In this document: one piece after another, positions 1 to 10,734 of the stretch
How positions within the stretch are numbered: the first letter of the stretch is position 1
Layout of the letters: each line of letters opens with the position of its first letter
From: Cymbomonas tetramitiformis
Lineage: Eukaryota; Chlorophyta; Pyramimonadophyceae; Pyramimonadales; Pyramimonadaceae
NCBI GenBank assembly: GCA_001247695.2
Contig: LGRX02024778.1
Location: 19,921 to 83,920 of the forward strand
DNA length: 64,000 nt
Direction: 5' to 3'
The notes under the pieces: model-generated
What the model was told of the DNA's origin: nothing
Database searches by the model: none
The model's input: only the letters and a program-made list of their open reading frames with translations
Made by a program: the position numbers and the translations under genes

Positions 1-105
1 AATAGTCTCGACCTAGGGATCTGACACCGAGTACTGTGCGAGTACTGGCACAGACCTTTGGCAGTCTGGTGACCCCCTGCGGGTGGTGACACACAGACTC
101 TAGCA
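1..105 (+). repeat. 3' end of an LTR, cut by the window edge
   Basis: This segment matches 4979-5094 almost base for base and ends in TAGCA, a usual ...CA LTR terminus. No primer-binding site follows it, unlike the LTRs ending at 2353 and 6146. It is therefore more likely a 3' or solo LTR of an element that starts before the window. Confidence 0.6.
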
Positions 106-155
106 CACCACCCTGTGACAGAACATAGTACGGAGCACGGGTGCCAGACTAGGTA

Positions 156-502
156 CAGTAATACCTCACTTTTAAGAGAATCGACGATAAGAGACCAGCC
201 AGCGTTTGGGGGGGTCGCGTTTTTTACGATGACCCTGAGCCTTTTCAAATCGTTAAGAGAATGGGTCCAAATAAGAGAACGGGAGCTGGCTAGATGAGGA
301 AATATGGTTGGGAAACCATGTTAAACCATGTATTAAATATGGTATGGTCGCAAATAAGGAACAAACCTGGCTATCGCTGACCTTATTGGATCGCGCTTCG
401 TTAAGCGCCGCTGGCGTGTTGGGGGGCGGGGGGGGGTTCACTTTTTTCCGATGAGGCTGGCTGACCGCATATCCCTGTTCTCTTAAATATGCAGTATTAC
501 TG
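156..502. mobile_element. Miniature inverted-repeat element, mariner-type ends
   Basis: Terminal inverted repeats begin CAGTAATAC and end GTATTACTG, flanked on both sides by TA (154-155 and 503-504), the classic Tc1/mariner target duplication. The arms stay partly complementary further in (TTTAAGAGAA both sides, then G-rich against C-rich tracts). No coding capacity. It sits just inside an older retroelement remnant. Confidence 0.75.
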
Positions 503-725
503 TAAGAACAAAGTCCAAAACAACAAACAGCTCTAGGTCGGAAACATATATATAGGGAGGCGTGTGTTTTCTGCCAGGGCTGTCCCATCCTAGGAAGCTG
601 CTAGGAAATTGCAACCTGCTAAAGTCCTACAGCACATCCCAAACTGCATCTAGCCACTTTCAAAGTGGTCCACGAGAGTGCAGAGTTCACCAGAGTTGAA
701 GAAGTCCTTGTTGTCAACGATAAGG

Positions 726-2168
726 TCAGCCAGAACCAGAGTCCAGAGACCAGAGGTAACCAGAGCCAGAAACCAGAGCCAGATTTGTAGAAGAATTTCG
801 GAAATCCAGAAATTGAAGATTGAAGTCCAGAGTCCAGAAAACCGTACAGCCCCAGAAAACCAGAAGGAAACCAAGGGAGAACACAGTCAGCCATATAGCA
901 AAGGCTCTCGGCAGGCACCCACCTGGGGTGAGCCGAAGCATCCAAGTCGGTGGGTGACCCCAGCACCACCGAACCCTGAGCAGCTCGGGTGCACATGCCA
1001 CCAACATGAGCAAAGGCAATACCAACGATGCAAAGCTCAGGCCCTTCGGGAGGGACGCTGCACCTACAGGGCGGACACAGCGGACCACTACAGGCTCGTA
1101 GGAACTGTCATCGTCCGAGCCGCAGTCGGAGTCGGAGCTCACATCGTCGATCACGGATAGCTCGGTGTCACAAACCGCCAGTGGGCGGATAACCGAGCAT
1201 GCATTGAGTGTAGGGGTAAGCTGACCAAAGCACCTGTCCATGAAGGTGGACTCGAACGGTGACTCAAATCGAGCCAGGTCGGATGCCGATACGGGGTAAA
1301 GCGGGGCCTCTGGCACATCGTGTTGCGCAGGTGGTAACACAACGCACACCACCGGCGGCAGAGCAATCCTGCCCAAATTAAGTGAGCTCTGCAGCGGTGC
1401 AGTAGCACCACCGGCTCCTGCAGCCGTACTAGCCGCAGACCGCAATGCCGAGAGCGCACCGCGTGCCTCGGCGATGGCGTCGCTAATGTCGACGCCGGAA
1501 GAGCCACCGTGGGCCATGCCGGCATACTGTGCACGTAGCCCCATGTCCAATGTCTTGGGGTAAGTAAAGGGCTCAGAGTCATCACGTACCAGCGGTTGAT
1601 CGTGCTGTTGACAAAGTCCGGCAAAGGCGGCGTCGTCCCCGCTGTCAAATGCTGTCTGAAATGCCGACACGACGTCGTCCATGGCTGCAGCCGTATCGCG
1701 CAAGCCCCCATCACATTCCCCACACACCGCAGGGCACCGAGCGGTGGCGTGGAAGTGCCCAGGTCACAAGGAACACTCCTGGACGAATGCAGACGATAGG
1801 GTGTGGAAAGAAATGCAGCGGGCCGCAGTCTTATAGTGCGACTGCGGCCAATAATTCCCCTTAAGGGGCAATGGCAAGGCCGCAAAACGGTGAGCCGCAC
1901 CTCCAAAACGGCGATTGCGTTCACGAAACTTTCCGTCTGGCTTGCAGCTCCTCTCATCGCGCCACTTGGATGGCGGAAACCGCACGCCACCCCCGCCACA
2001 CTGGCGGGAATCAATGTCACGAGTCGGCGGCGGGTCGGGCTCGACATCATGTCCGACACGCGTGAGGGTCTCGAGCAAAGCGGATACATCGCGCACCGCA
2101 CGCTCAAGCCCCGCCACCCACGCACGCATGTCGCGGTCGCCCCCTCCGCACGTACGCGGCAGCAACAT
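726..2168 (-). pseudogene. Gag-like retroelement ORF relic
   Basis: Two overlapping open stretches in different frames (2168-1764, then 1727-726) read as one protein with a frame break near 1750. The second contains FQTAFDSGDDAAFAGLC, which aligns with FQRFYDAGDEHAFESLC of the gag-like protein at 30454-32469. Both are followed by an acidic Ser/Asp stretch and then a hydrophobic segment (here SFASLVLPLLMLVACAP). The zinc-knuckle region expected at the frame break is not intact. The strand is opposite to the LTR and gag pieces on its right, so the locus is composite. The assignment rests on similarity to the other copy in this window. Confidence 0.55.
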
Positions 2169-2240
2169 GTGGAATGGGTGCTGGAAATGACACCCTGACT
2201 AGTTCGTACAGTCAGGTGTCATAGTCAGTGTGTCATCTTC

Positions 2241-2365
2241 GGCGATCAGCTTGTGTTCTAAACTCAGTATATAAGTCTATTATCTGAGTTTATCTGGGTT
2301 CGTTGTTTCACTGTCGGCAGCGTTCCCTCTCGTGCGCTGCTAAGTTCCCAGCAGGTTATGGTCCC
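2241..2365 (+). repeat. 3' part of an LTR plus primer-binding site
   Basis: The LTR ends ...CCCAGCA at 2353 and is followed at 2354-2365 by GGTTATGGTCCC. The complement of the eukaryotic initiator tRNA-Met anticodon loop is GGTTATGGGCCC, one mismatch away; Drosophila copia primes from this half-tRNA site. A TATATAAG box lies about 90 bases before the LTR end. The upstream LTR boundary is not visible to me. Confidence 0.6.
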
Positions 2366-2584
2366 ATTTCACGCTTGCGTGTTGTGATTTTAGCGTAGGA
2401 TATTCTTATTTTTTCGTTATCTCTTTTGAGAGTGTGTGTCCACGCCTTGTGTCTCACTCAGATTCGGATTCTACGCTCAGGTCTAGCTTGGGACTCGCGG
2501 CATACGAGAGTTGCTAGACGAGGTGGTGCTCTCCGACATTTTATTTGCGCTCTGGATTTGATTTCGTTTTCGTTATTTCCGACT

Positions 2585-4073
2585 ATGTCATCGACGCAGA
2601 TTTTGGAGAGTGAGGAGCTTCTGGCTCTTTTGGAATCTATTGACTCTGGTTTTAGGAGAGTTCAGACTCTCATGCGGTCACAGCTCATTTCTTCGTGCAC
2701 TTCTATGAGTCTGGCTATTTCGCATTTTCGTTCGCCGCAGGTTTCTCCGCAGATTTTGACCGCAGATCCGCCGATTATTTTAGAGGTTGTTGTGTCTGGG
2801 AGGCCACAGTTGGTGCTTCTGCACAGGATGCTGCGTCCGGAGATTTTTGCATTTCGTCTATGGAGCTTCGCGACACAGCAGTTGGCGATGAGCTGGGCGT
2901 TTTATCTTCAAAATCAGTTTCAACACAGATCACTACCACTAGACCCTCTCCTGGTGCCACTAGGGCGAGAGATGCTGTGCGACAGGCCCTCCTGTTCGCA
3001 CAGAAGTTCATTATATCCAGGCGCCCCCTTCAAGGAAGATATCTTGCCCCGATTGGCCGGCCCCGGGCCGAACTGAGTCGCCAAAATGAGGCCCGGGCCG
3101 AAGAGGGGCCGAAAGAGAAATTGCTTTGGGGCCGAACCAATGTGGCGCAAACTTCTAAAATTTTGATGAAAATTTTACGATTTGTGCGTTTTCCCATACT
3201 TAAGATTAAAAAATTTTGCGCCTGCGGCGGGCATTTTGTAGCTTGGACCGGGCGGACCGAAGACGGGCCGAAAGAAATTTTCATGTGGGGCCGTACCAGC
3301 TCAATGAAAGATATCTTCCCTGGCCCCCTTTGCCTGAGCCTCCCTATATCAAGGTAAGGTTTGCGCGGAGTCCAAAAATGCAAAAACTTTTCAAAAATCT
3401 TTTATTTGATAAATAGGTTGCCCATAGCACCTTGTACATATTGCGCACTTCAGGTATAAAATTGACCACGATAATGAAAAGTTATGGTCGATACCGCTCG
3501 GTCACCCCCCATACTTAACCATACTTAAGCGCAAACTTAAATCGCTCGCATCTCAAAATCTAGATTTTGAAAAGTTTTTGCATTTTTGGACTCCGCGCAA
3601 ACCTTACCTTGATATGGGCTCTGGGGAGCAGCGTTTCGAGGAGTATGGGAGTAGTGAGGAGGATGCATCGGAGTCCCCCCCTGGGTACTATGATAAATCT
3701 GACAGTTGTGAGGGAGTATAGGTGGAGCATTATGGCCACTTGACCGCTCCGTATTTTTCGTCCGATCGATTGGAACAGGTCGAGACCCTGGACACAGGTT
3801 TTCAGGGCGACCCTTATGGCGGAGTTTTAGAGCCCCCTCTTCGTTGGGGAGCAATTTTTACCGCAACAAGAATTTTCAGTTGGCACGGTTTTCTTCGAGC
3901 AGCCTACTACTGAAGACGAAATTTCATCGGAGAGCAACAACGTATCCACTACTGAAGAGTGGGCTGCCTGGGAGGCAGACGCCCATGATTCTTTCGACAC
4001 TGGTGGTGCAGTATATTATAATGAGGAGTCTTATGGCGCAGCTGGAGCTAACTATTATTATGACGATGGTTAA
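2585..4073 (+). pseudogene. Retroelement structural (gag-like) ORF, broken
   Basis: Starts at an ATG (MSSTQILESEELL) downstream of the LTR/primer site and ends in an acidic Tyr-rich tail (YYNEESYGAAG...YYYDDG, stop 4071-4073). The frame shifts near 2700 and is interrupted by an inverted-repeat insertion (3344-3616). A similar arrangement, a short Glu/Leu-rich start and a Ser/Asp/Tyr-rich tail, is seen in the 2.2-kb LTR element at 5981-8187, so the two probably encode the same kind of protein. No zinc knuckle, protease or RT is present. Called gag-like from position and the paired copy only. Confidence 0.45.
3344..3616. mobile_element. Short inverted-repeat (MITE-like) insertion
   Basis: Arms of about 55 bases (3344-3400 and 3560-3616) are near-perfect reverse complements, starting ATATCAAGGTAAGG and containing GCGCGGAGTCCAAAAATGC. 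The core is AT-rich and non-coding. Possible TA flanks are part of the palindrome, so the target duplication is unresolved. Confidence 0.65.
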
Positions 4074-4978
4074 TATTAATTGCTTTAAACAGACAGGCGG
4101 TGTTTCCAACTAAGTTTCTCCACCACTTGCTGTAGTTTTGGGGTCGAGAATTTTGTTGTGCCTTTGACCAATATAACGGGCAGCCTCGACAATTAAGACG
4201 GAAATTTTAAGGCAGGAGACCTACTCAGTTCGTAAGAAGTATCAGGCTAAACCGAAAGGCAAAGTTTATTTTATAGTTCTTCCATTAATGCCGACAGGCG
4301 AGATCTATCTCACACCGCACCAACTTAGTTTGCAGTCGCAACTGAATGCTAAGCTGATTCGGTTGCGGATGGGGCCAATCGATAGCTCAAACGAAAGGTA
4401 TTCGCCTAATGAATACAAACGCTTAAGAACCGAATGGTGGAAAGAAATATGGTCCATGCAATGCATTGTTTAGAAGACAATTGTGTGTCATACGCAAAAT
4501 ATTGCACACGCTGAACCGAAGGCACCTTCCAAAAGCGACCAAAAACCGATGATCGATGAACCATCGGTAGTTTTTGGTCGCTTTTGGGCTCACGTTACAT
4601 ATGTGTCTATTATGTCCACATATTTGATATGTCTCATGCATGTGACATTTAATTTATTCCCGAATAACATCATTTTTCTATTCCCCATTTTGGGTTAAAC
4701 TATCCCCGAATAATAGTTTTCCGTCGTAAATTTCCATTCCGAAAAAAAAACATGCACGCAGTGGCCCGAAACCGCGCTACGCTAGAAGGCCCATCAAGTC
4801 ATCCCGGCCGCCCCAACGCCCACCAATCAGAAGACCTTGGCCAATCACAACAAATTCAGCAGTGGTGTAAGCGGGGTGATATCCCATAACCTGTTAGATA
4901 TATAGCTCTGGCACTATATATCGGGTTTACTCTAAGTAGTAACATACAAGAGTGATTGATAAAACGGAAAACGAATAT
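4074..4978. other. Retroelement 3' internal region and upstream LTR part, no gene
   Basis: No convincing coding sequence. A local inverted repeat lies near 4526-4590 (CCAAAAACCGATGATCGATG and its complement). A TATATAGC-type box near 4900-4920 precedes the repeated LTR end. The 5' edge of this LTR cannot be set because its partner lies outside the window. Confidence 0.4.
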
Positions 4979-5094
4979 AATAGTCTCGACCTAGGGATCT
5001 GACACCGAGTACTGTATGTACGAGTACTGGTACAGACCTTTGGCAGTCGGGTGACCCCCTACGGGTGGTGACTGGTGACACACAAACTCCAGCA
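4979..5094 (+). repeat. 3' end of an LTR, second copy
   Basis: Matches 1-105, with a few small insertions (GTATGTACGAGTACTG; an extra ACTGGTG), and ends CCAGCA. No primer-binding site follows, so it is a 3' or solo LTR. Confidence 0.6.
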
Positions 5095-5096
5095 TA

Positions 5097-5374
5097 ATAT
5101 TACATGTGAACATCATTATGTAAATTCAACCGGTAGATGTCAACATCTGACCACAATGAACACATCTACGGGCTGGATTTGCGATATGATGTTTTTTTTG
5201 CGCGACAAACAACAAAAAAACATCGATTACGAACAGTTCGTCCGTTGTTTATCGCATTAAAAAACATCATTGTAACAAATTCAACCGGTAGATGTGTGTA
5301 TTGTGGTCAGATGTTTATATATATATATATATATATCGGTTGAATTTACATAATAATGTTCACGATGCAATATT
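5097..5374. mobile_element. Foldback MITE with internal (TA)n
   Basis: AATATTACATGTGAACATCA at the left is mirrored by the complement at 5347-5374, and the inverted pairing continues through ATTATGTAAATTCAACCG and the GTAGATGT / ACATCTAC blocks. A (TA)n run sits at 5312-5334. It abuts the LTR end. No coding content. Confidence 0.6.
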
Positions 5375-5435
5375 GTGAAGGGTCAAGCGTCGTGCACACG
5401 GTCTGCCTACATACTACAAGTTGCATACAACAAAC

Positions 5436-5600
5436 TACCATGCATTCATCATTTGCCTACGGGAAAACTACCATTAAAATCATTTGCCTACGCGCAGACT
5501 ACCATTAAAATCATTTGCCTACGCGTATACTACAGTAAATTTACTTGCCTACGCGCATATTACCATATATGGCATTTGCCTACGCGCATACTACGTACAT
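5436..5600. repeat. Minisatellite of about 35 bp, five units
   Basis: Repeated unit built on CATTTGCCTACGCGCATACTACC with variable AT-rich spacers. Units differ by several substitutions. No protein meaning is apparent. Confidence 0.6.
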
Positions 5601-5980
5601 TTACCCTAGCATTTAATAAGCCGGATATCATATACACCGTAGCGTCGTTCGTTGCGCCATATAGCAGACGCTCGTCGTCAGGGCTGCATGGGATTGCGCT
5701 AAATTTGACATGACATGTATTTGGTCACACTTGTCCCGTTTAGCTTAATCCCAAATATAGCTTGGATCGAAACGCATTGGTTATAGTGGCGACATGATGA
5801 CATGCATTAATCAGTGCCAGTATAGCCTCGTGTGGTGATGCGACGCCGTGTATCGTATGATATGCGATTGCAATAACGAACACAGCTAACCAAGGGTGAT
5901 TATGTTACACGCGGGCGCATAGTAAACACCGTACGTTTGCTGGTGGTATAGGGCTTATAGGCTCGATATTCGTCTAAGTA

Positions 5981-6146
5981 TGCTAGAATTTACCTATCGG
6001 GTTGTCATACTATGATAGTATGAGATGGCAGATCTGGTAAGTCATACTCATGACACCGTGAAACAAAACACTCTCGCCATATATTATTCGATCTGATAAT
6101 ATATCTTTAGCCTTTCCGAAAACGTCCGAACCGTGACTATCTAGCA
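5981..6146 (+). repeat. 5' LTR of the 2.2-kb element
   Basis: 166 bp, TG...CA ends. Contains the palindromic block ATATATTATTCGATCTGATAATATAT, a candidate core promoter region. Confidence 0.8.
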
Positions 6147-6158
6147 GGTTATGGTCCC
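6147..6158 (+). promoter_or_regulatory. Primer-binding site, initiator tRNA-Met half-site type
   Basis: GGTTATGGTCCC lies directly after the 5' LTR and is identical to the site at 2354-2365. It is one mismatch from the complement of the tRNAi-Met anticodon loop. Confidence 0.6.
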
Positions 6159-6413
6159 TTCTTGCGCTTTGCGCCCCACTTCTGTATATGAGGTTTTGAC
6201 GTTTTAGGCGATATTTTGCTGAGAAGGGCGGGTGGGCGTGCGTGCTTGCAGCCCACCCTCCCCAACATCCCGGATTTCCGAGAACGCGTCTGCGGTAACA
6301 TCATTTTCCGGCCGGCTGCATTTCTTCGTCTTTCGACTGGTGGTGCCTACGGACTTTGCTTCGCGTTGCAGTTTCGGCTACGAATTCTTTTTGCAAATTA
6401 GACGCATTTGGCG

Positions 6414-7566
6414 ATGGACCCTTTACGTTGTGGAATGTCGCGCGAGGAGCTTGCAGCCTTTGAGGCCAAGCTCGCTCCGCAGCTTCTGGACATGGAGACT
6501 ATGGGGCGCTCTCGAGCGCGTTTTGTTGCGGCGGATTTGCTGTTGCTGCTGCGTTATTACGTATAAGGCACTTGCCTTGAACGCGACCCCGCTTGGGGAC
6601 ACTGGGAAATCTTCTTTTGTTGCTTCTCTGGCTGGCGCACCGCATTTTTCGGATTGCGACACTCAGACAGGCAGCGTTGTTCTCGCTGAGTGCGAGTCTC
6701 AGACCTCTTTCAACAAGTTAAGCTATGACGTTGGGGTCCAAGGCGACTTGTATGAATCGAGGGTGGCTCTTTTGTATGACGCCTATGAGCTCTCTGGGTG
6801 GTTTCTTTCTTCAATTTCTCCATTTAACTTCAACGATGAGGAAGTTGTTCCCTGGATGAACGTGGCAGTCGAGCACATGAAGGCCAACCCCTCTCCCTTC
6901 GAGGTGGGGTTCCCCTTTTGGGAAGGCAGCGACATCGCATGCGCCCAAGCAATCTGTTTCCAAGTCCAAGCCCAATCCCTACGTCCCTCCCCACAACCGC
7001 GGCGGTAAATTCTCTTGTGACAAGAAGGTGGTGGCCAAGGTCGTTGACCGACATCACCACCACCACCACCACTCTGGACAGTGGACGCCCCTCTGGCAAG
7101 CGTGGACGTGGGCGTGGCCATACTTCGCGTGCTACGCGCTCTAGTGGTGCACCATCCTTCGAGTGCTTCGGAAAATTTTACTCGTCAGCCATCCCTTGCT
7201 CCCTCCTCTGTTATTCTTGCATCAGAGGGGACCTGCGACTTCGCGCAGGGAAGTGTTTCTCCTGCGCGTTTATCCAGCAGCTCTGGTGGTGCGGCCGCGG
7301 CTGATAGTTTCTTCCCCTCGAGTTTTAGTCAGTCAGCGGTAGCGGACAATTTTCAAAAAGTGGAATCGGACGCCTCACTTGAGGAAACCCCGCTCTCATT
7401 AGGCGGTGGTGCCTTTCAGTATGACGCCCACAACTATTCCTCGGACAGCGGCGCACATAATTTTACTCAGCACGGGCAGTATGATTGTTATACTTCTGCA
7501 TCCAGTGGCGACGAGTTTCAGAGGTTTTCTCCATCACGTGACTCTTATTCTTCTGACGAATGTTAA
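6414..7566 (+). pseudogene. Gag-like ORF of the 2.2-kb LTR element
   Basis: The ATG at 6414 opens MDPLRCGMSREELAAFEAKL and runs to a stop at 6566. The protein appears to continue in another frame from about 6567 (YESRVALLYDAYELSGWFLS, then a Pro/Arg-rich linker with a His run), with an in-frame stop at 7006-7008. It ends in a Ser/Asp/Tyr-rich tail (stop 7564-7566). The layout resembles the relic at 2585-4073. No catalytic domain and no Cys/His knuckle were seen, so the element would need proteins supplied in trans. An unrecognised intron could explain the first frame change. Confidence 0.45.
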
Positions 7567-8021
7567 TCTTCTGCTTCGGTGACTTAAAGCTTCGCAGTCT
7601 GGTAGACTCCCTTAGCAGTATCTGAGAGATGCCCTCACGGGGCACGCAACCTCACCGATCGTGGCCGCATTTTTCTTTTCTCATCGCTCGATTTACATGA
7701 CTCTGACCGTGGACGGCAAAGTAGCATGAACGCGCGGAGATCGGACGGCACAGGTGACGGCAGCTATTGGCACGTGACTCTGGCATTGGCTCCCCATAGA
7801 TTCAGTGAGTATGATTGTGGTGCTGCAAGCCTGTTGCAGTTGACTTTGTTTTCAGAGATCTTCAGTCGTGGATGGGCACAACCCAGTTGGAACTTGGCAG
7901 CTTTTCATTTAGTTGTTAGCCGTGCAACTGGTTAAATCTTCGGGTCACTAGTATCCGTAACTAGGGCATCTTAGATTTGGTGGTGAAGGGTATACACGGT
8001 GCCACCTCGTATGAGGTGGTG

Positions 8022-8187
8022 TGCTAGAATCTACCTATCGGGCTTTCATACTATGACAGTCTGAGATGGCAGATCTGGTAAGTCATACTTATGACACCGT
8101 GAAACAAAACACTCTCACCATATATTATTCGATCTGATAATATATCTTTAGCCTTTCCGAAAACGTCCGAACCGTGACTATCTAGCA
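8022..8187 (+). repeat. 3' LTR of the 2.2-kb element
   Basis: Same length as the 5' LTR, with only scattered substitutions (for example ATTTACC against ATCTACC). Confidence 0.8.
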
Positions 8188-8363
8188 GTCTATCCTTCAT
8201 GCGGAGTGCTCGAAATACGGGTTGGAGATACAAGGTGCTTTACTACTTTTCGAAAACCGTTTCGTCGCAACACTTGCACCGCACTTGGCACTGGCATAAC
8301 CTAAAGCACTACCTGACTCTAACGCGGCTGCATGGGAATCTCGAGTAGCCGAATATGTCCTAA

Positions 8364-9073
8364 AGGTTATAATTTTTTTCCGGGAGCAAATTTTGATGAT
8401 TTCCGGTGCAAACCATGGCACCTCGATTCTAGCGCGGATTTCCGGTACAAAAGCTCTTCGGTGCAAAAGTTGATTGTACCGGAAACAATGAAAAAAAATG
8501 CATATTTCCGGTGCAAAAAACGTAGATTCTAGACGAAGCATAGTTGGCGCTGGCGGTGGGGGCGGTCCGCCGGTGGTCGTACTTCGTCAGCGGTGGGCCG
8601 GGGCCGAGTGGGGAGGGGGAGGGGGAGGGGGGGGAGGGGGAGGGGAGGGGGGAGGGGGGAGGGGGAGGGGGAGGGGGATGGGGGGGCGTTCCAGCTGTCT
8701 GAGAAGTGACCACCCCCCCCCCACCACCACCCACCCACTTCGGCCCGCACTGCCCGAGCGGTGCCACGGAGTACCACCCGCACATATGACCCCGGCCCCC
8801 ACCGCCAACGCCAACTATGCTTCTAGAATCTATGTTTTTGCACCGGAAACCTATAAGTTTTTTCATTGTTTCCGGTGCAATCAACTTTTGCACCAGAATA
8901 TTCATTGTTCCGAAAATATATAAGAAAGTACATATTTTGGTAGCAAATATTAATTGTACCGTAAACAACGTCAATATTTGCCACAGAAATATCTATAGTT
9001 GTTCCTGAAATATATAGCAAAAGTTGATTGTTCCCGGTACAATCAAAATTTGCTCCCAGAATAATTTAAACCC
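8364..9073. mobile_element. Foldback element with 9-bp target duplication
   Basis: ATGTCCTAA occurs on both sides (8355-8363 and 9074-9082). The arms fold: GGGAGCAAATTTTGAT on the left is complemented on the right, and copies of the motif TTTCCGGTGCAAAA recur in both arms. A 9-bp duplication is typical of Mutator-like elements. The loop (8605-8690) is a long GGGGGA tract. No transposase is present. Confidence 0.75.
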
Positions 9074-9082
9074 ATGTCCTAA

Positions 9083-10734
9083 CAAGAACAAGGCACTTGA
9101 GGGTTTGAATTGATAAGTCGATTTATTACTTATCTGTTAGAGTTACCGCCTATAGGGCTTGTCATGTTGTGGGCTATGTCACTAGCAGTAGGTTGATCAT
9201 ACGGCAGTACAATAGCCTTGTGTAATTGTGTCTTAAATTATTCATTGTTCCTATTTTATTGCAGTTGGCTTCCCCTTTAAAATTGATGTGGAGCAAATCC
9301 ACGCCGGACGCGATGACTCCGACTGTCATCAATCATGCTCAAAACCCTATTCCGAGTTCCGCGAGATGACTTCGGAGTAGGTCTTATAAATTTTATCCGG
9401 TCGAGACTTTCCGAGAGGTATCCTAAACACGTGTGACACAAGCAGATACCCATCACTGCTCAGACCTAGGAATCTGGTCAGGGCCTTCACCGGGAGAATC
9501 TGCCGGCCAGGTCTCAACAGAAGCTTTCTTGTTAGGCACGTTAAACACCTTGAAACCCCACCTCAACAAGCGTGATAAATAATGACCTTAACAATGGGTC
9601 TGGCTGGGGAAGATATCCGCCGATTGACCGTCTCTACCGATTAATCGCGATTTTCGAGTCGCCAAACCCAGGAACTCTCCGATATCATATAATATGATTT
9701 TATGCGATACTTAGTTGTTGGTACAACCACTATACACCGGCAATACTCCGCCCCACGTTACACCCATTCGTGTTTATGCCTATCGCTCTCAGCTACGATG
9801 CACTCGTGTGTTGTAGGGATTGAAAATAGATGTAAGGCTTGGGGAGTAGTGCAAACCGTCCCCCTCTTTGCAATCTCTGAAAATGTATGAGCTATTCTCA
9901 TCCTAACCAGGAATCTCGTGACTGTCACCGGAATACAGATTTCACCTATTTATGTTCAAGGGACTCGGAAGTGCAGGATCCGCAGTGTGACATCGCCGTA
10001 CTTCAAGTTAGAGGATTCTTGGTTGAGAAAGAGTGAGAATTCTTTTCGTAACCAATTGGCGCATCAAACGTTGGAAACCGAAGTTCCTCGGTTGGCAGAT
10101 CCGAACTTTTCGAAAATTTTCGATATTTGAAGAGAAACCCGAAACAGAGTGAGGATTGGTTTAAGAATCACAACTTCCTCAACAGATACTGAAGCAGGGT
10201 TTTTGAAACTCAGGACATACAGCTTGCGCCTAAGTCAAGTGCAGACAAAGAGCATCGCCCCTACGTTTCATACATGGTGCTCCTTTATCGGAACGCTTTC
10301 TTGAAGCACATTTTCGGACGTGAAGACGAAGGACGAGCTCACAAAGCGGGGCTTGTTTGAAGTGCCTCGAAACGTCGTCGCACAAGTCCGCCGTTGCCAC
10401 AAGGGCAGCGCAATAATCATACGCGCGACTTCCATCGACGCCTGCCAAAAGAATTTTTCGTCGCACCGCTGCTGACACGCAGTGTTTGCACTGGGACGTT
10501 TTGTAGGGTCGCTGTCCACGTATGTATTCGCTTTCCTGTGACATGCTGTGCTGGGGCCCCTGTGGGCTGTCATGCCGACACAAAAGCTCGCGAGTAATGC
10601 CGACACAAAAGCTCGCGAGTGCGCAGATTCTTGCAAAGAGTTGGCAGTGATATAATAAGCACAGCACCGCTGCGCACGGCGCGTGTTGCCGAGTAACCTA
10701 AGGCCGTCCACAAGTACGTCGGGCAGCACCGAAG
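9083..10734. other. No gene recognised
   Basis: AT-rich then mixed sequence without a convincing reading frame. A 25-bp perfect tandem duplication (ATGCCGACACAAAAGCTCGC...) lies at about 10572-10621. A 153-codon minus-strand frame at 10268-10729 has no recognisable motif. Confidence 0.4.

Larger units (their letters stand above)
5981..8187 (+). mobile_element. Complete short LTR retroelement, non-autonomous
   Basis: Two 166-bp LTRs (5981-6146 and 8022-8187) share the mirrored ends TGCTAGA...TCTAGCA and differ at only a few positions. GGTTATGGTCCC follows the 5' LTR at once. The interior holds one broken gag-like region and no protease, integrase or RT. The immediate flanks (AAGTA / GTCTA) are not identical. 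GTCTA occurs 4 bases further out on the left, so a clean target duplication is not proven. LTR similarity implies a fairly recent insertion. Confidence 0.8.

Noticed and set aside
5436..5600. Regular repeat with spacers, CRISPR-like at first glance
   Set aside because: Units are imperfect, spacers are short and AT-rich, the setting is eukaryotic and no cas gene is present; a minisatellite explains it.
10268..10729. 153-codon minus-strand frame next to the TMEM53-like gene
   Set aside because: Begins with a non-ATG codon, has no recognisable motif and contains a recent 25-bp duplication; probably non-coding.
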